A DNA stretch of 64,000 nucleotides from G020354785 sp964461435 (GTDB lineage: Bacteria; Bacteroidota; Bacteroidia; Bacteroidales; UBA10428), in NCBI GenBank assembly GCA_964461435.1, contig CAYWUI010000004.1, positions 37,580 through 101,579 of the forward strand, in the 5' to 3' direction. Positions 36,208 to 44,313 of this stretch are shown piece by piece. The position numbers and the translations under genes were made by a program. The notes beneath the pieces were generated by a model, which was given only the letters and a program-made list of their open reading frames with translations, made no database searches and had not been told where the DNA came from. How positions within the stretch are numbered: position 1 is the first letter of the stretch; every line of letters begins with the position of its first letter.

Positions 36208-37045
36208 TACTGTTATCATTGTACTGCTTGTTATTTCATGCCATAACGGGAAGGTTGATAAGGTATCTGAAGATTCCCTGGCGGGTGCCGATACTTCACG
36301 CACTTTCCGCTGTAAAGGGTACTTTTCGCTTCATCCTGCGAGGTTGGCAACAGTAACAGTACCAATCAACGGTTTTATAAAGAAAATGTATTATAACACG
36401 GGAGATTATGTAAAAAAAGGATCATTGTTAGCGGTTTTAACTCACCAGGATTATATAAAAATCCAGGAGGATTATTTGGAAGCCAAAAATCAGGTTGATT
36501 ATTATATTGAAGATTTCAAGAGGCAGGGTGAGCTGACACTTGAACACGCATCTTCAATAAAGAGAATGCAGAGGGCCCAAACTGATTACTGGGCCAATGA
36601 GGCCCGGTTAAGGGCCCTGAAGGCTCAGCTGGATTACATAGGCATAGATGCGAACAAGGTGGAGAAAGAGGGATTTACAAATACCATTAACATTTCTGCG
36701 CCTGTCAGCGGTTATATAACAGGGGTAGATGGCAATACAGGCAAGTTTATTGATTCATATGCCTTTATTTATGAAATAGCTGACATAGAAGAGTTATATA
36801 TAAGCTTTGAATTGCCGTGCATGCTATATGACAAAATATATCAAAATATGCCCGTAAAATTTTCCTTGTCAGGGGGGAGCGGCACGCTGTCGGGTGCCAC
36901 TATCAGGACTATAGGCCAGGTTTTTAATGCCCGCACAAATACCGTTAATATAATTGCACAGCCCGATTCCGTTAATAAGATGTTCAGGCCGGGGATGAAT
37001 GTTGAAGTAGTAATAACGCCGGGTAAAAATTTAAAAAATCAATAA
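36194..37045 (+). CDS. RND-type periplasmic adaptor (membrane fusion) protein
   Basis: A 283-residue adaptor with a lipoprotein-type signal (VLLVISC, Cys16). It shows the split lipoyl/barrel-sandwich domain (VPINGFIKKMYYNTGDYVKKGSLLAVL and later NISAPVSGYITGVDGNTGKF, quoted in part), an alpha-hairpin between, and a beta-barrel ending in RPGMNVEVVITPG. It resembles CusB/CzcB-class adaptors. It overlaps the TolC-like gene by 14 bp, indicating coupling. The expected inner-membrane pump is missing, so it may work with a pump encoded elsewhere or be a relic of a metal-efflux operon. Confidence 0.8.
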   Translation: MKKISTVIIVLLVISCHNGKVDKVSEDSLAGADTSRTFRCKGYFSLHPARLATVTVPINGFIKKMYYNTGDYVKKGSLLAVLTHQDYIKIQEDYLEAKNQVDYYIEDFKRQGELTLEHASSIKRMQRAQTDYWANEARLRALKAQLDYIGIDANKVEKEGFTNTINISAPVSGYITGVDGNTGKFIDSYAFIYEIADIEELYISFELPCMLYDKIYQNMPVKFSLSGGSGTLSGATIRTIGQVFNARTNTVNIIAQPDSVNKMFRPGMNVEVVITPGKNLKNQ

Positions 37046-37106
37046 CTTCCTTTTGCAGAACCAGATATTTTTTTGTTACATTCTATCATTCAACATATAG
37101 AAGTTG

Positions 37107-37115
37107 TATATTTGT
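37107..37115 (+). promoter_or_regulatory. Predicted -7 box for the coiled-coil protein gene
   Basis: TATATTTGT matches the Bacteroidota TAnnTTTG box and ends 45 bp before the ATG at 37161. The best TTTG upstream (37072-37075) is 31 bp away, further than usual. Confidence 0.4.
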
Positions 37116-37160
37116 CAGGTATAATATTCTTTGACCCTAATCAATAAATTATTACTGCAT

Positions 37161-38096
37161 ATGGAAACATCTAATAATCAAACTCATGAAACCAGGGACT
37201 ATAAACATAGCAGTCCTGGAAAAGAAACTGGAAAAGAAACCCGTCTGGTTCTATTAATTGTAATAGCGGCCCTGGCTGTCCTCATACTAGTTATGGGATA
37301 TTTTTTATACAGTTTTTCGAAGGATCTTAAGAAAACTGAGGAAGCTAATATGCTTCTGAAGGAACAAAAAGTTGAGCTTGAGAATAAATTAAACTCGCTG
37401 ATTGTTGAATATGATTCGTTGATGACTACTAATGACAGCATTAACAATCTGCTGTCTGTTGAACAGGAAAAAATCAGGAGGTTGCTTAAGTACCGTGCTT
37501 CGGATGCAACTAAAATAAAAATGTACACCAAGGAGCTTGAAACCTTGCGCGAAGTTATGAGAAGCTATATTGTACAGATCGATTCACTTAATATGAAAAA
37601 CCAGGAGCTGACGGCCGAAAATGTTATGGTAAGATCAAGGCTGCGTGAATCGGAAAGTGACAGGGAAGCCTTATCAAGGCAGGCGGAGCAGTTGTCTTCA
37701 CAGGTTCAGCTGGCTTCGGTGCTTACTGCGAAGGATGTTGTTGTTTATCCTTTAAACAAGAGCAGCAAGGTAAAGGATAAAATAAGCAAAGTTGAAAAGA
37801 TAAAGGTATGTTTTACTGTCAGGGAGAACAATGTTGCCGGGCCGGGGACAAGGGATATTTATATGAGAATTATAAGGCCTGACGATGTCGTTCTGGCATC
37901 TGACGGGGGCAATCTTTTTGAATACAATGGAGAGCAGGTAGTATACTCTGCAGTAAGGCAGCTGGAATATGAAAACAAGGATATGGATATGTGTATCTTC
38001 TGGGAAAACGCGGAGATGCTTATTCCCGGAATATACACTGTCATTCTTTATTGTGAAGGTTATGAAATAGGATATACCACATTTGCACTAAAATAG
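37161..38096 (+). CDS. Coiled-coil membrane protein of unknown function
   Basis: 311 residues. A short cytoplasmic N-terminus, one transmembrane helix (about 27-49, LVLLIVIAALAVLILVMGYF), a long coiled coil (about 55-190) and a compact C-terminal beta-rich domain (about 200-311) with RENNVAGPGTRDIYMRI and IPGIYTVILYCEGYEIGY. Similar proteins are widespread but unnamed in Bacteroidota. The ATG at 37161 is preferred over the upstream in-frame TTG at 37131, because a -7 box ends at 37115 and the added residues are not helpful. A strong terminator follows at 38125. Confidence 0.7.
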   Translation: METSNNQTHETRDYKHSSPGKETGKETRLVLLIVIAALAVLILVMGYFLYSFSKDLKKTEEANMLLKEQKVELENKLNSLIVEYDSLMTTNDSINNLLSVEQEKIRRLLKYRASDATKIKMYTKELETLREVMRSYIVQIDSLNMKNQELTAENVMVRSRLRESESDREALSRQAEQLSSQVQLASVLTAKDVVVYPLNKSSKVKDKISKVEKIKVCFTVRENNVAGPGTRDIYMRIIRPDDVVLASDGGNLFEYNGEQVVYSAVRQLEYENKDMDMCIFWENAEMLIPGIYTVILYCEGYEIGYTTFALK

Positions 38097-38124
38097 CTTT
38101 TAGATGATGTGGTTTATAATAAAG

Positions 38125-38160
38125 GGACTGCATCAATTTTAAGATGCAGTCCGTTTTTTT
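38125..38160 (+). terminator. Rho-independent terminator
   Basis: A perfect 10 bp stem, GGACTGCATC and GATGCAGTCC around an 8 nt loop AATTTTAA, is followed by G and a run of seven Ts. It ends the transcript of the coiled-coil protein gene and isolates the glycosyltransferase gene downstream. Confidence 0.9.
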
Positions 38161-38216
38161 TATTATTTTGTTAACTTAGTGATTGGAGGAAATTATTAAT
38201 AAAGTTATTTTTTGTT

Positions 38217-39509
38217 ATGAGAATAGGAATTGTTATTGGAAGAATCGGGGGCGTTGATGGAGTTGCCCTCGAGACAGAAAAGTGGATAGAGGTTTTAAAA
38301 AGGATGGGGCATGAAATATTCATTTTATCGGGGCAGTATGAGGAGAGGAAGATGAATCATGAGTTTGAGACGCTTATTCCCGAGATGTCTTTCTTTTCTC
38401 CTGAAAGTTACTGGGGCCAGAAGAAGGCCTTTTTTCATCCTGACGCTGATATTGATGAGTTGCTCGAGCATATTGATCTCTATTCCAAGGTAATATACAA
38501 AAGGATTGTAGACTGGCTTGATCATAGAAAAGTCGAATTGCTGATTTCCGAAAATGCTTCTGCTTTACCGTCTCATCTCGAAATGGGGATAGCAATAAAG
38601 AAGGTAGTAAAAAGGTCGGGGTTACCCACAATTACTCACGATCATGATTTTGCATGGGAAAGGGGAGGAAGGTATGTTTCTCCGCACCAGAAGATAAATG
38701 AGCTTATAGAAGATACTTTTCCTTTGCGCATGCCGAATTCTGTTCATGCTGTGATAAATACACATGCTGCGGAAACGCTGAAGGAAAAATACAACAGGGG
38801 TTCGGTTAATGTGCCCAATGTTATGGACTTTGACAAGCCCTTTGGAGTAATAAACGATAAGAATATATGCCTGCACAGGAACCTGGGCTATGATGAGGAC
38901 AGCATAATGCTTTTCCAGATCACAAGGATTGTAAGGCGAAAAGGTATAGAAGTGGCAATTAAGCTTATTGACAGATTAAAGGACAAAAGAATAAAACTGG
39001 TAATTACGGGCAACTTTAATGATGATGCCGGCAGCAAATACTATATGGAGCTTATTGAGCTGATACATAAGCTTAAGCTGGGGCAGCAGGTTTCTTTTGC
39101 ATATCATCTTTTTAACAACAAGGGTTTAACATCGAGGAACGGGGATTTAAATTATTCATTATCCGATGCATATGCCCAGGCCAGGGCATGCACATATTTC
39201 AGCACCTATGAAGGGTTTGGTAACGCATTTGTTGAGGCAATACTGGCAAGGCGGCCTATTTTTGTAAACAATTATAAACCGGTATACTGGCCTGATATTG
39301 GCAGTAAAGGGTTCAGGGCTGTTATGCTGGAGGATAACAACCTCACTGATAAGGCAATTGAAGAGATGAAGGAAGTAATATATAATGAAGAGCTGGCAAA
39401 GGAAATTGCTGAACATAATTATGTTCTTGGCAAAAAGTATTTTTCATACGATACTTTGGAGGAAAAGCTGGAAGAACTTATTGATAAGGCGGTGAAAGCC
39501 GGCAAATAA
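38217..39509 (+). CDS. GT4 family glycosyltransferase
   Basis: A cytoplasmic 430-residue GT-B glycosyltransferase. The N-terminal acceptor domain begins IGIVIGRIGGVDGVALETEKW (quoted in full elsewhere as VDGVALETEK) and carries THDHDFAWERGG at 140-151. The C-terminal donor domain has the retaining GT4 EX7E pair Glu332/Glu340 in YEGFGNAFVEA. The acceptor-domain motifs match those in the N-terminal part of the 1393-residue fusion at 25072, so the two are paralogues. It stands alone between a terminator and convergent hemW. Donor and acceptor are unknown. Confidence 0.87.
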   Translation: MRIGIVIGRIGGVDGVALETEKWIEVLKRMGHEIFILSGQYEERKMNHEFETLIPEMSFFSPESYWGQKKAFFHPDADIDELLEHIDLYSKVIYKRIVDWLDHRKVELLISENASALPSHLEMGIAIKKVVKRSGLPTITHDHDFAWERGGRYVSPHQKINELIEDTFPLRMPNSVHAVINTHAAETLKEKYNRGSVNVPNVMDFDKPFGVINDKNICLHRNLGYDEDSIMLFQITRIVRRKGIEVAIKLIDRLKDKRIKLVITGNFNDDAGSKYYMELIELIHKLKLGQQVSFAYHLFNNKGLTSRNGDLNYSLSDAYAQARACTYFSTYEGFGNAFVEAILARRPIFVNNYKPVYWPDIGSKGFRAVMLEDNNLTDKAIEEMKEVIYNEELAKEIAEHNYVLGKKYFSYDTLEEKLEELIDKAVKAGK

Positions 39510-39510
39510 A

Positions 39511-40590
39511 CTAAACAAAAATCAAATCCGATATTATATAATCCGAGATAAATTTCCCCTTGTCTGTAAGTCTGAGTATGTTTATGTCCTTAATCATGGT
39601 TTTGGCAGATAGAAATTTTGTGATTCGGGCTGACAGGTAAGCGGAATATTCTGTGCCGAAGGTATTTTCGATGTATTTCAGGTCTGCTCCCCACATGGTT
39701 CTTAGCGAGGTAAGCAAATAATCATTGAACCTGGTTTTTATGCCGAGTGTTTCCTTTTCAGTAAAGGGAAAACCTTTATTAATTCCGTCAATATATTTTT
39801 TATTGTCTGCAATATTCCATTGGCGTGAAATAAGGTTATATGAATGTGCTGACGGACCCAGACCCAGATATTTTTTTTGTTTCCAGTAGTTAGTATTGTG
39901 TCTCGAATATAAGCCCTCTTTTGCAAAATTTGAGATCTCATAATGGATGAATTTGTTTTTACGGGTAATGTTCATGAGTATTTCATACTGTTTAAGGCTT
40001 TCATCTTCAGTTGGGCGGGTAAATTTGCCTTCGCTCAGGTATTTATAAAATGCTGTTCCCGGCTCAAAGGTCAGGTGATAAGCTGAGATATGCGGCACAT
40101 CAAGGTTTATTGCATGCCGCAGGTTTGCTGTCCATTTACCTGCTGTCATCCCCGGGATACCATAAATAAGGTCAATGCTTATATTTGAGAATCCTGCTCT
40201 TTGTGCATCTTTCACACATTGTACGGACTGCAGGGAATTATGGCGGCGGTTCATAAGTGCAAGGTCGGCATCGTTAAATGACTGGACGCCAATACTTAAA
40301 CGATTTATTATTGTACTTTTTCTTAATTCATTGAGATAATCAGTGGTCAGGTCGTCGGGATTTGCTTCAAATGTTATTTCGGCATCAGGGGCAAGCCTGA
40401 ATTTTTCTGATAATTTGGCAATTACCAGGTTTATTTCAGGTATTTTTAATATTGAAGGTGTTCCGCCACCGAAATATATTGTTTCTGCAGGTTCATTAAC
40501 AAGATAATTTTCCCTCAGGTCAATTTCTTTGATCAGGGCATCAAGAAAAGCATTTATATTGCCAGTATGTATGGAGCGGTGAAAATCGCA
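39511..40590 (-). CDS. hemW: Radical SAM heme chaperone HemW, 5' end lost in a gap
   Basis: HemW-like (formerly called HemN-like coproporphyrinogen oxidase) radical SAM protein. The first readable codons give CDFHRS, the last cysteine of the CxxxCxxC cluster motif; the start codon and the other two cysteines lie inside the 100-N gap at 40591-40690. Downstream are TIYFGGGTPS, RLSIGVQSFND, HNTNYWKQKKYLGLGPSAHSY (quoted in part: YLGLGPSAHS) and the C-terminal domain. HemW binds heme and delivers it to respiratory enzymes. About 20 N-terminal residues are missing; no sign of a real mutation is visible. Confidence 0.9.
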   Translation of the reverse strand, partial: CDFHRSIHTGNINAFLDALIKEIDLRENYLVNEPAETIYFGGGTPSILKIPEINLVIAKLSEKFRLAPDAEITFEANPDDLTTDYLNELRKSTIINRLSIGVQSFNDADLALMNRRHNSLQSVQCVKDAQRAGFSNISIDLIYGIPGMTAGKWTANLRHAINLDVPHISAYHLTFEPGTAFYKYLSEGKFTRPTEDESLKQYEILMNITRKNKFIHYEISNFAKEGLYSRHNTNYWKQKKYLGLGPSAHSYNLISRQWNIADNKKYIDGINKGFPFTEKETLGIKTRFNDYLLTSLRTMWGADLKYIENTFGTEYSAYLSARITKFLSAKTMIKDINILRLTDKGKFISDYIISDLIFV

Positions 40591-40690
40591 NNNNNNNNNN
40601 NNNNNNNNNNNNNNNNNNNNNNNNNNNNNNNNNNNNNNNNNNNNNNNNNNNNNNNNNNNNNNNNNNNNNNNNNNNNNNNNNNNNNNNNNN
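40591..40690. other. Assembly gap (100 N)
   Basis: Exactly 100 unknown bases, the conventional filler for a scaffold gap of unknown length. It removes the 5' end of hemW and any spacer to the small frame at 40708. Confidence 0.99.
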
Positions 40691-40707
40691 GCAGAAATCA
40701 ATAATTA

Positions 40708-40890
40708 TTATTTGCGGACCGGGTATGGTGTTGCATTGTCGGATATCAGGAATCCTTTATAATTGTGCTTTTTAACAATACTATGTGCCCAGTTGCAAAG
40801 TTCTTCGCAGGAGCTGTTACTAAGGCTGCGGGGGACGCTGAGTTTCGACCAGCCCTGGCCGGGCTTTGAGATAAATATATGTTTTTTCAT
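40708..40890 (-). CDS. Small hypothetical protein
   Basis: 60 residues, MKKHIFISKPGQGWSKLSVP at the start, with two cysteines (SCEELCNW) and no hydrophobic segment. The frame lies just upstream of the gap that hides the hemW start, on the same strand. Codons are plausible but there is no clear ribosome-binding site, and I recognise no family. It may be a real small cytoplasmic protein. Confidence 0.4.
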   Translation of the reverse strand: MKKHIFISKPGQGWSKLSVPRSLSNSSCEELCNWAHSIVKKHNYKGFLISDNATPYPVRK

Positions 40891-41088
40891 TTCAATAATG
40901 ATTATTACATAATCAAATTATAAGATTATAATATAATCAAATATTTTGATATTACAAATATTTACGGTCATTTTTTAATAAGTAGTGGCATAAATTTTGT
41001 AATAAGTAAATTGGGTTAATTAAAAGGTATTAATAATTGGTTTTGCATATATTTAGGCTAATTATTAAGAAAATTAACAATATTATAA

Positions 41089-41097
41089 TATATTTGA
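41089..41097 (+). promoter_or_regulatory. Predicted -7 box for the DUF1992 gene
   Basis: TATATTTGA matches TAnnTTTG, 23 bp before the ATG at 41121. No clear -33 element accompanies it. The remaining region 40891-41088 is AT-rich and holds no feature I can support. Confidence 0.4.
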
Positions 41098-41120
41098 CTT
41101 GTCGCTAACTATTTGGTACT

Positions 41121-41450
41121 ATGGGAAATTTTAACCGGATTGCAGAAAAGAAGATAAAAGAGGCAATTGAAAAGAAGGAGTTCGAAGACCTTGAGGGCTT
41201 CGGCAAGCCTGTTGACAACTCGGAATATTTTAGTGTTCCCGGGGAGGAGAGAATAGCTTTTCATATACTGAAAAATGCGGGGGTAGTACCTGAGGAGTTA
41301 AAAATCAGAAAGAAAATTGATTATCTGATAAAGAAAATTAAGGATTGCCAGGATCATAATGAAAAAGAGGGGCTCAAAAGTGAGCTGAACCTTTTATATA
41401 CGGAGTTCGAGTTAGCTATGGAGCAGAGAAAAGCAAAAAAGATAAGGTAG
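41121..41450 (+). CDS. DUF1992 (DnaJ-homologue domain) family protein
   Basis: A 109-residue cytoplasmic protein. AEKKIKEAIEKKEFEDLEGFGKPV near the N-terminus (quoted in part: EFEDLEGFGKPV) is the signature of DUF1992, annotated as DnaJ homologue subfamily C member 28-like conserved domain. There is no J domain with HPD, so chaperone activity is not implied. The function is unknown. It is a single gene with a short leader. Confidence 0.85.
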   Translation: MGNFNRIAEKKIKEAIEKKEFEDLEGFGKPVDNSEYFSVPGEERIAFHILKNAGVVPEELKIRKKIDYLIKKIKDCQDHNEKEGLKSELNLLYTEFELAMEQRKAKKIR

Positions 41451-41548
41451 CTTTTTTATACCCCCGGGATTGTAACCGTTACCAGTCGTATATTAAACGC
41501 CATATTCATCAGCTATTTACCGATATATTAATGCCTTTTGCCGAATTC

Positions 41549-41583
41549 TTGTTTTTTTCCTTTACATTGCATTGTACTTTTGG
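41549..41583 (+). promoter_or_regulatory. Predicted promoter for the LiaF-like/LytS/LytTR operon
   Basis: TTG at 41549-41551 and TACTTTTGG at 41575-41583 with a 23 bp spacer fit the Bacteroidota consensus. The -7 box overlaps the in-frame TTG at 41572, so the ATG at 41599 is the probable start of the first gene. Confidence 0.45.
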
Positions 41584-41598
41584 CATAAAAATAAAAAA

Positions 41599-42309
41599 AT
41601 GGAAACAAAACATTCAGACAAAAGGCTTATTGCAGGATTATTAATTATCCTGGCCGGGGCATTAGTGCTGGCAGGTAATTTCTTCATAGACAAGGAAGGC
41701 GGCCTTTATCACAAATTATACCGCTGGGAGCTTATTATTGCAGGTGTAGGATTTATTGCTTTAATAGCAAGTGAGAATAAGGGCACGGGAATTATGCTTA
41801 TCGCAGTCGGCGGTACCTTGTATTTATACAGGGAGATCAAGGACAAATATGTAGATATTGATTTCTGGCAGGTGTTTGTTCCTGCAATAATAATTCTGGT
41901 CGGACTGCTGTTAATTTTTCGCAGGAAAGGGCTGATAATAAGTGACAGGGAACTCAGAGAGTCAGGCGATGATTATATTGATGATATATCAATTTTCGGG
42001 GGAGGTGATAAGATTATAACCTCCGGTAACTTTAAAGGCGGGAAGGTAACTGCAATTTTCGGAGGGTCTAATTTGAATATGACAGGTGTAAAATTAGCTG
42101 AAGGGACTCAATATATTGACGTTTTTGCCGTGTTTGGAGGCATGTCAATGGTAGTCCCTGAAGACTGGGATATTAAGATCCAGGTAGTTTCGATATTCGG
42201 GGGATTCAGCGATAAGCACAGGATATCCAAAGCAGAAAAAGAAAATAAGAAGAAATTAATAATAAAAGGGCTGGTTATTTTTGGAGGGGGTGAAATTAAG
42301 TCTTTCTAG
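41599..42309 (+). CDS. LiaF-like membrane protein (cell-envelope stress family)
   Basis: 236 residues. Four hydrophobic helices occupy the first 115 residues (beginning LIAGLLIILAGALVLAGNFF), followed by a soluble C-terminal domain (about 130-236) of repeated FGG segments: SIFGGGDKII, AIFGGSNLNM, AVFGGMSMVV and SIFGGFSD, the beta-helix-like LiaF/DUF2154 fold. In Firmicutes LiaF restrains the LiaRS two-component system. Here the next two genes are a LytS-type kinase and a LytTR regulator, a suggestive parallel. Start ATG chosen because the upstream TTG lies in the promoter. Confidence 0.82.
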   Translation: METKHSDKRLIAGLLIILAGALVLAGNFFIDKEGGLYHKLYRWELIIAGVGFIALIASENKGTGIMLIAVGGTLYLYREIKDKYVDIDFWQVFVPAIIILVGLLLIFRRKGLIISDRELRESGDDYIDDISIFGGGDKIITSGNFKGGKVTAIFGGSNLNMTGVKLAEGTQYIDVFAVFGGMSMVVPEDWDIKIQVVSIFGGFSDKHRISKAEKENKKKLIIKGLVIFGGGEIKSF

Positions 42310-42327
42310 GTATTTAATGATCAATTT

Positions 42328-43374
42328 GTGCTAAATACTATATTCGGTAACAGAAGATATTTGTTCACATATTTAATGCTGTGGGTATTCATTTCGGCTA
42401 TCCATAGCATTATCCTTTTATTGAGCCGTAAGTTTTCACTGGATATATTGCTTACCGAGGGATTATTATCAAATTTCCTGCTTGGATTATTCGGAATAGG
42501 ATTATGGATTTCTATTTTTTACAGTAATATCAAGCATCAGGCCTTATTTACAAAAATCATCAATCACATCCTGCTTATCGTCATTTTCCTGGGATTATGG
42601 ATGCTTATTAATTACCTTATTTTAAGTTCGTCATTCAAAAATGACAGCGGGTATATATATTATCTGAAATCATCAATACCATGGCGGCTGGGCAATGGTT
42701 TTCTTTTTTACGGGATGATAATTCTAGCTTACTATTTATTGATTTTTTATCAGAACTTCAGGGAAAAGGTAGTTAAGGAGTCTGAGCTGAAGACGCTGAT
42801 AAAAGAATCGGAGCTTACATCTCTGAGATCCCAGATAAATCCACATTTTATATATAACAGCCTCAACTCTATCAGTTCACTGACAATTATCAGTCCGGAT
42901 AAAGCACGGGAAATGGTAATCAAGTTATCCGAGTTTCTCAGGTATTCGATATCACAGAAAGATGAGCAGATGACCACCTTAAGGGAGGAATTACTGAATC
43001 TAAGGAGATATCTCGATATAGAGAAGATACGGTTTGGCGACAGGCTTATTGTGCTGGAAAATATTGATAACCAATGCATGAATAAGAAGCTGCCCGGACT
43101 GATTCTTCAGCCGCTTATTGAAAATGCTGTCAAGTATGGTGTTTATGAGAGCATTGAGAGCACGGAAATAGAAATCGTCACAAGCTGCAATGCCGTGGCT
43201 TTAAAAGTGAAGATAAGAAATGATTACGACCCTGATTTTGTTTCAAAGAGGGGTGAGGGTATAGGATTAAATAATATACGGAGCAGGCTTGGCATAATAT
43301 ACAGGAATGATAATCTTGTTACTATAAATAAAACAGGTAATATATTTGAAGTAATTGTTATCTTCCCGCAGTGA
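42328..43374 (+). CDS. LytS/YehU-type sensor histidine kinase
   Basis: 348 residues: four predicted N-terminal helices (about 1-150), then a His_kinase domain with phospho-acceptor His173 in SQINPHFIYNSLNS, and a GHKL ATPase domain with QPLIENAVKYG (N box) and GEGIGLNNIRSRL (G2). Kinases of this type pair with LytTR regulators, and one follows after 30 bp. It starts with GTG; the first in-frame ATG is 17 codons in, within the first helix. It probably senses a membrane-proximal signal together with the LiaF-like protein encoded 18 bp upstream. Confidence 0.9.
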   Translation: MLNTIFGNRRYLFTYLMLWVFISAIHSIILLLSRKFSLDILLTEGLLSNFLLGLFGIGLWISIFYSNIKHQALFTKIINHILLIVIFLGLWMLINYLILSSSFKNDSGYIYYLKSSIPWRLGNGFLFYGMIILAYYLLIFYQNFREKVVKESELKTLIKESELTSLRSQINPHFIYNSLNSISSLTIISPDKAREMVIKLSEFLRYSISQKDEQMTTLREELLNLRRYLDIEKIRFGDRLIVLENIDNQCMNKKLPGLILQPLIENAVKYGVYESIESTEIEIVTSCNAVALKVKIRNDYDPDFVSKRGEGIGLNNIRSRLGIIYRNDNLVTINKTGNIFEVIVIFPQ

Positions 43375-43404
43375 ACCCGGGTGTGACAGTAAATCAGAGT
43401 GAAT

Positions 43405-44154
43405 ATGGAGAACAATATTAATGCAATAATCATCGAGGACGAGGAGCTTTCCAGGAAGCTCATCATAAGTTATTTAAAAGACTTTAAAGACATAAATATT
43501 ATAAGGGAGTGTGCCAATGGTTTTGAAGGGATAAAGGCCATCAATGATCTTAATCCCCAGCTTGTTTTTCTGGATATCCAGATGCCCAAGTTAAATGGCT
43601 TTGAGATGCTGGAGCTGCTGGATACCACTCCGGAAATAATATTTATAACTGCCCACAATGAATATGCGATAAGGGCATTTGAACACAATGCTGTGGATTA
43701 CCTGATGAAGCCCTACTCAAGGGACAGGCTTATTGAAGCTGTAAAAAAGGCTATAGTAAGGATCAGGTCAAAGCAGCCCGTCAATGAAAATATTGAAAAG
43801 CTAATAAGCCAGCCTCTTGGCAGTAAAATTGAGCGTATTGTTGTCAGGACAGGTTCGAAGATCAAGGTGATACCGGTCGGCAGGATTCAATACCTGGAGG
43901 CCCAGGACGACTATGTCATGATTTATACCGAAGACAGCAAGCACCTGAAGCAGGCGACGATGAAATTCTTTGAAACGAACCTTGACCCAAACCAGTTTAT
44001 CCGTGTCCACCGCTCCTACATGGTGAAGATTGACCAGGTGGTGCAGCTTGAGCCATATGAGAAGGACAACTATGTAGCCAGGCTGAAGAGCGGGGTCCTG
44101 GTAAAGGTTAGCAAAAGCGGGATGAAGAATTTAAAGGAAATATTAAATTTTTAG
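43405..44154 (+). CDS. LytTR-family response regulator
   Basis: 249-residue transcription factor. The receiver domain (1-120) has Asp57 in LVFLDIQMP, the acidic pair EDE at 11-13 and YLMKPYS with the conserved Lys. The C-terminal LytTR DNA-binding domain (about 145-245) has VRTGSKIKVIPVGRIQYLEAQDDYV (quoted in part: IQYLEAQDDYV) and FIRVHRSYMVK. It is the last gene of the LiaF-like/kinase operon and most likely controls genes in response to it. A GTG two codons upstream is an alternative start. Confidence 0.93.
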   Translation: MENNINAIIIEDEELSRKLIISYLKDFKDINIIRECANGFEGIKAINDLNPQLVFLDIQMPKLNGFEMLELLDTTPEIIFITAHNEYAIRAFEHNAVDYLMKPYSRDRLIEAVKKAIVRIRSKQPVNENIEKLISQPLGSKIERIVVRTGSKIKVIPVGRIQYLEAQDDYVMIYTEDSKHLKQATMKFFETNLDPNQFIRVHRSYMVKIDQVVQLEPYEKDNYVARLKSGVLVKVSKSGMKNLKEILNF

Positions 44155-44179
44155 CCTGCATTCTGCCTGCTGCTTCCGT

Positions 44180-44279
44180 NNNNNNNNNNNNNNNNNNNNN
44201 NNNNNNNNNNNNNNNNNNNNNNNNNNNNNNNNNNNNNNNNNNNNNNNNNNNNNNNNNNNNNNNNNNNNNNNNNNNNNNN
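44180..44279. other. Assembly gap (100 N) flanked by CTGCCTGC-rich repeats
   Basis: A 100-N scaffold gap between the converging LytTR and RND genes. Both edges are made of the same short words: TCTGCCTGCTGCTTCCGT on the left (44162-44179) and TGCCTGCCGTTTCCGTCTGC on the right (44280-44299). A tandem or dispersed repeat probably broke the assembly here. Confidence 0.85.
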
Positions 44280-44313
44280 TGCCTGCCGTTTCCGTCTGCC
44301 TGCTACCTTAAAA

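Noticed and set aside
40891..41088. Repeated ATAATCAAAT words before the DUF1992 gene as a repeat array
   Set aside because: Only two imperfect copies in very AT-rich DNA; expected by chance.
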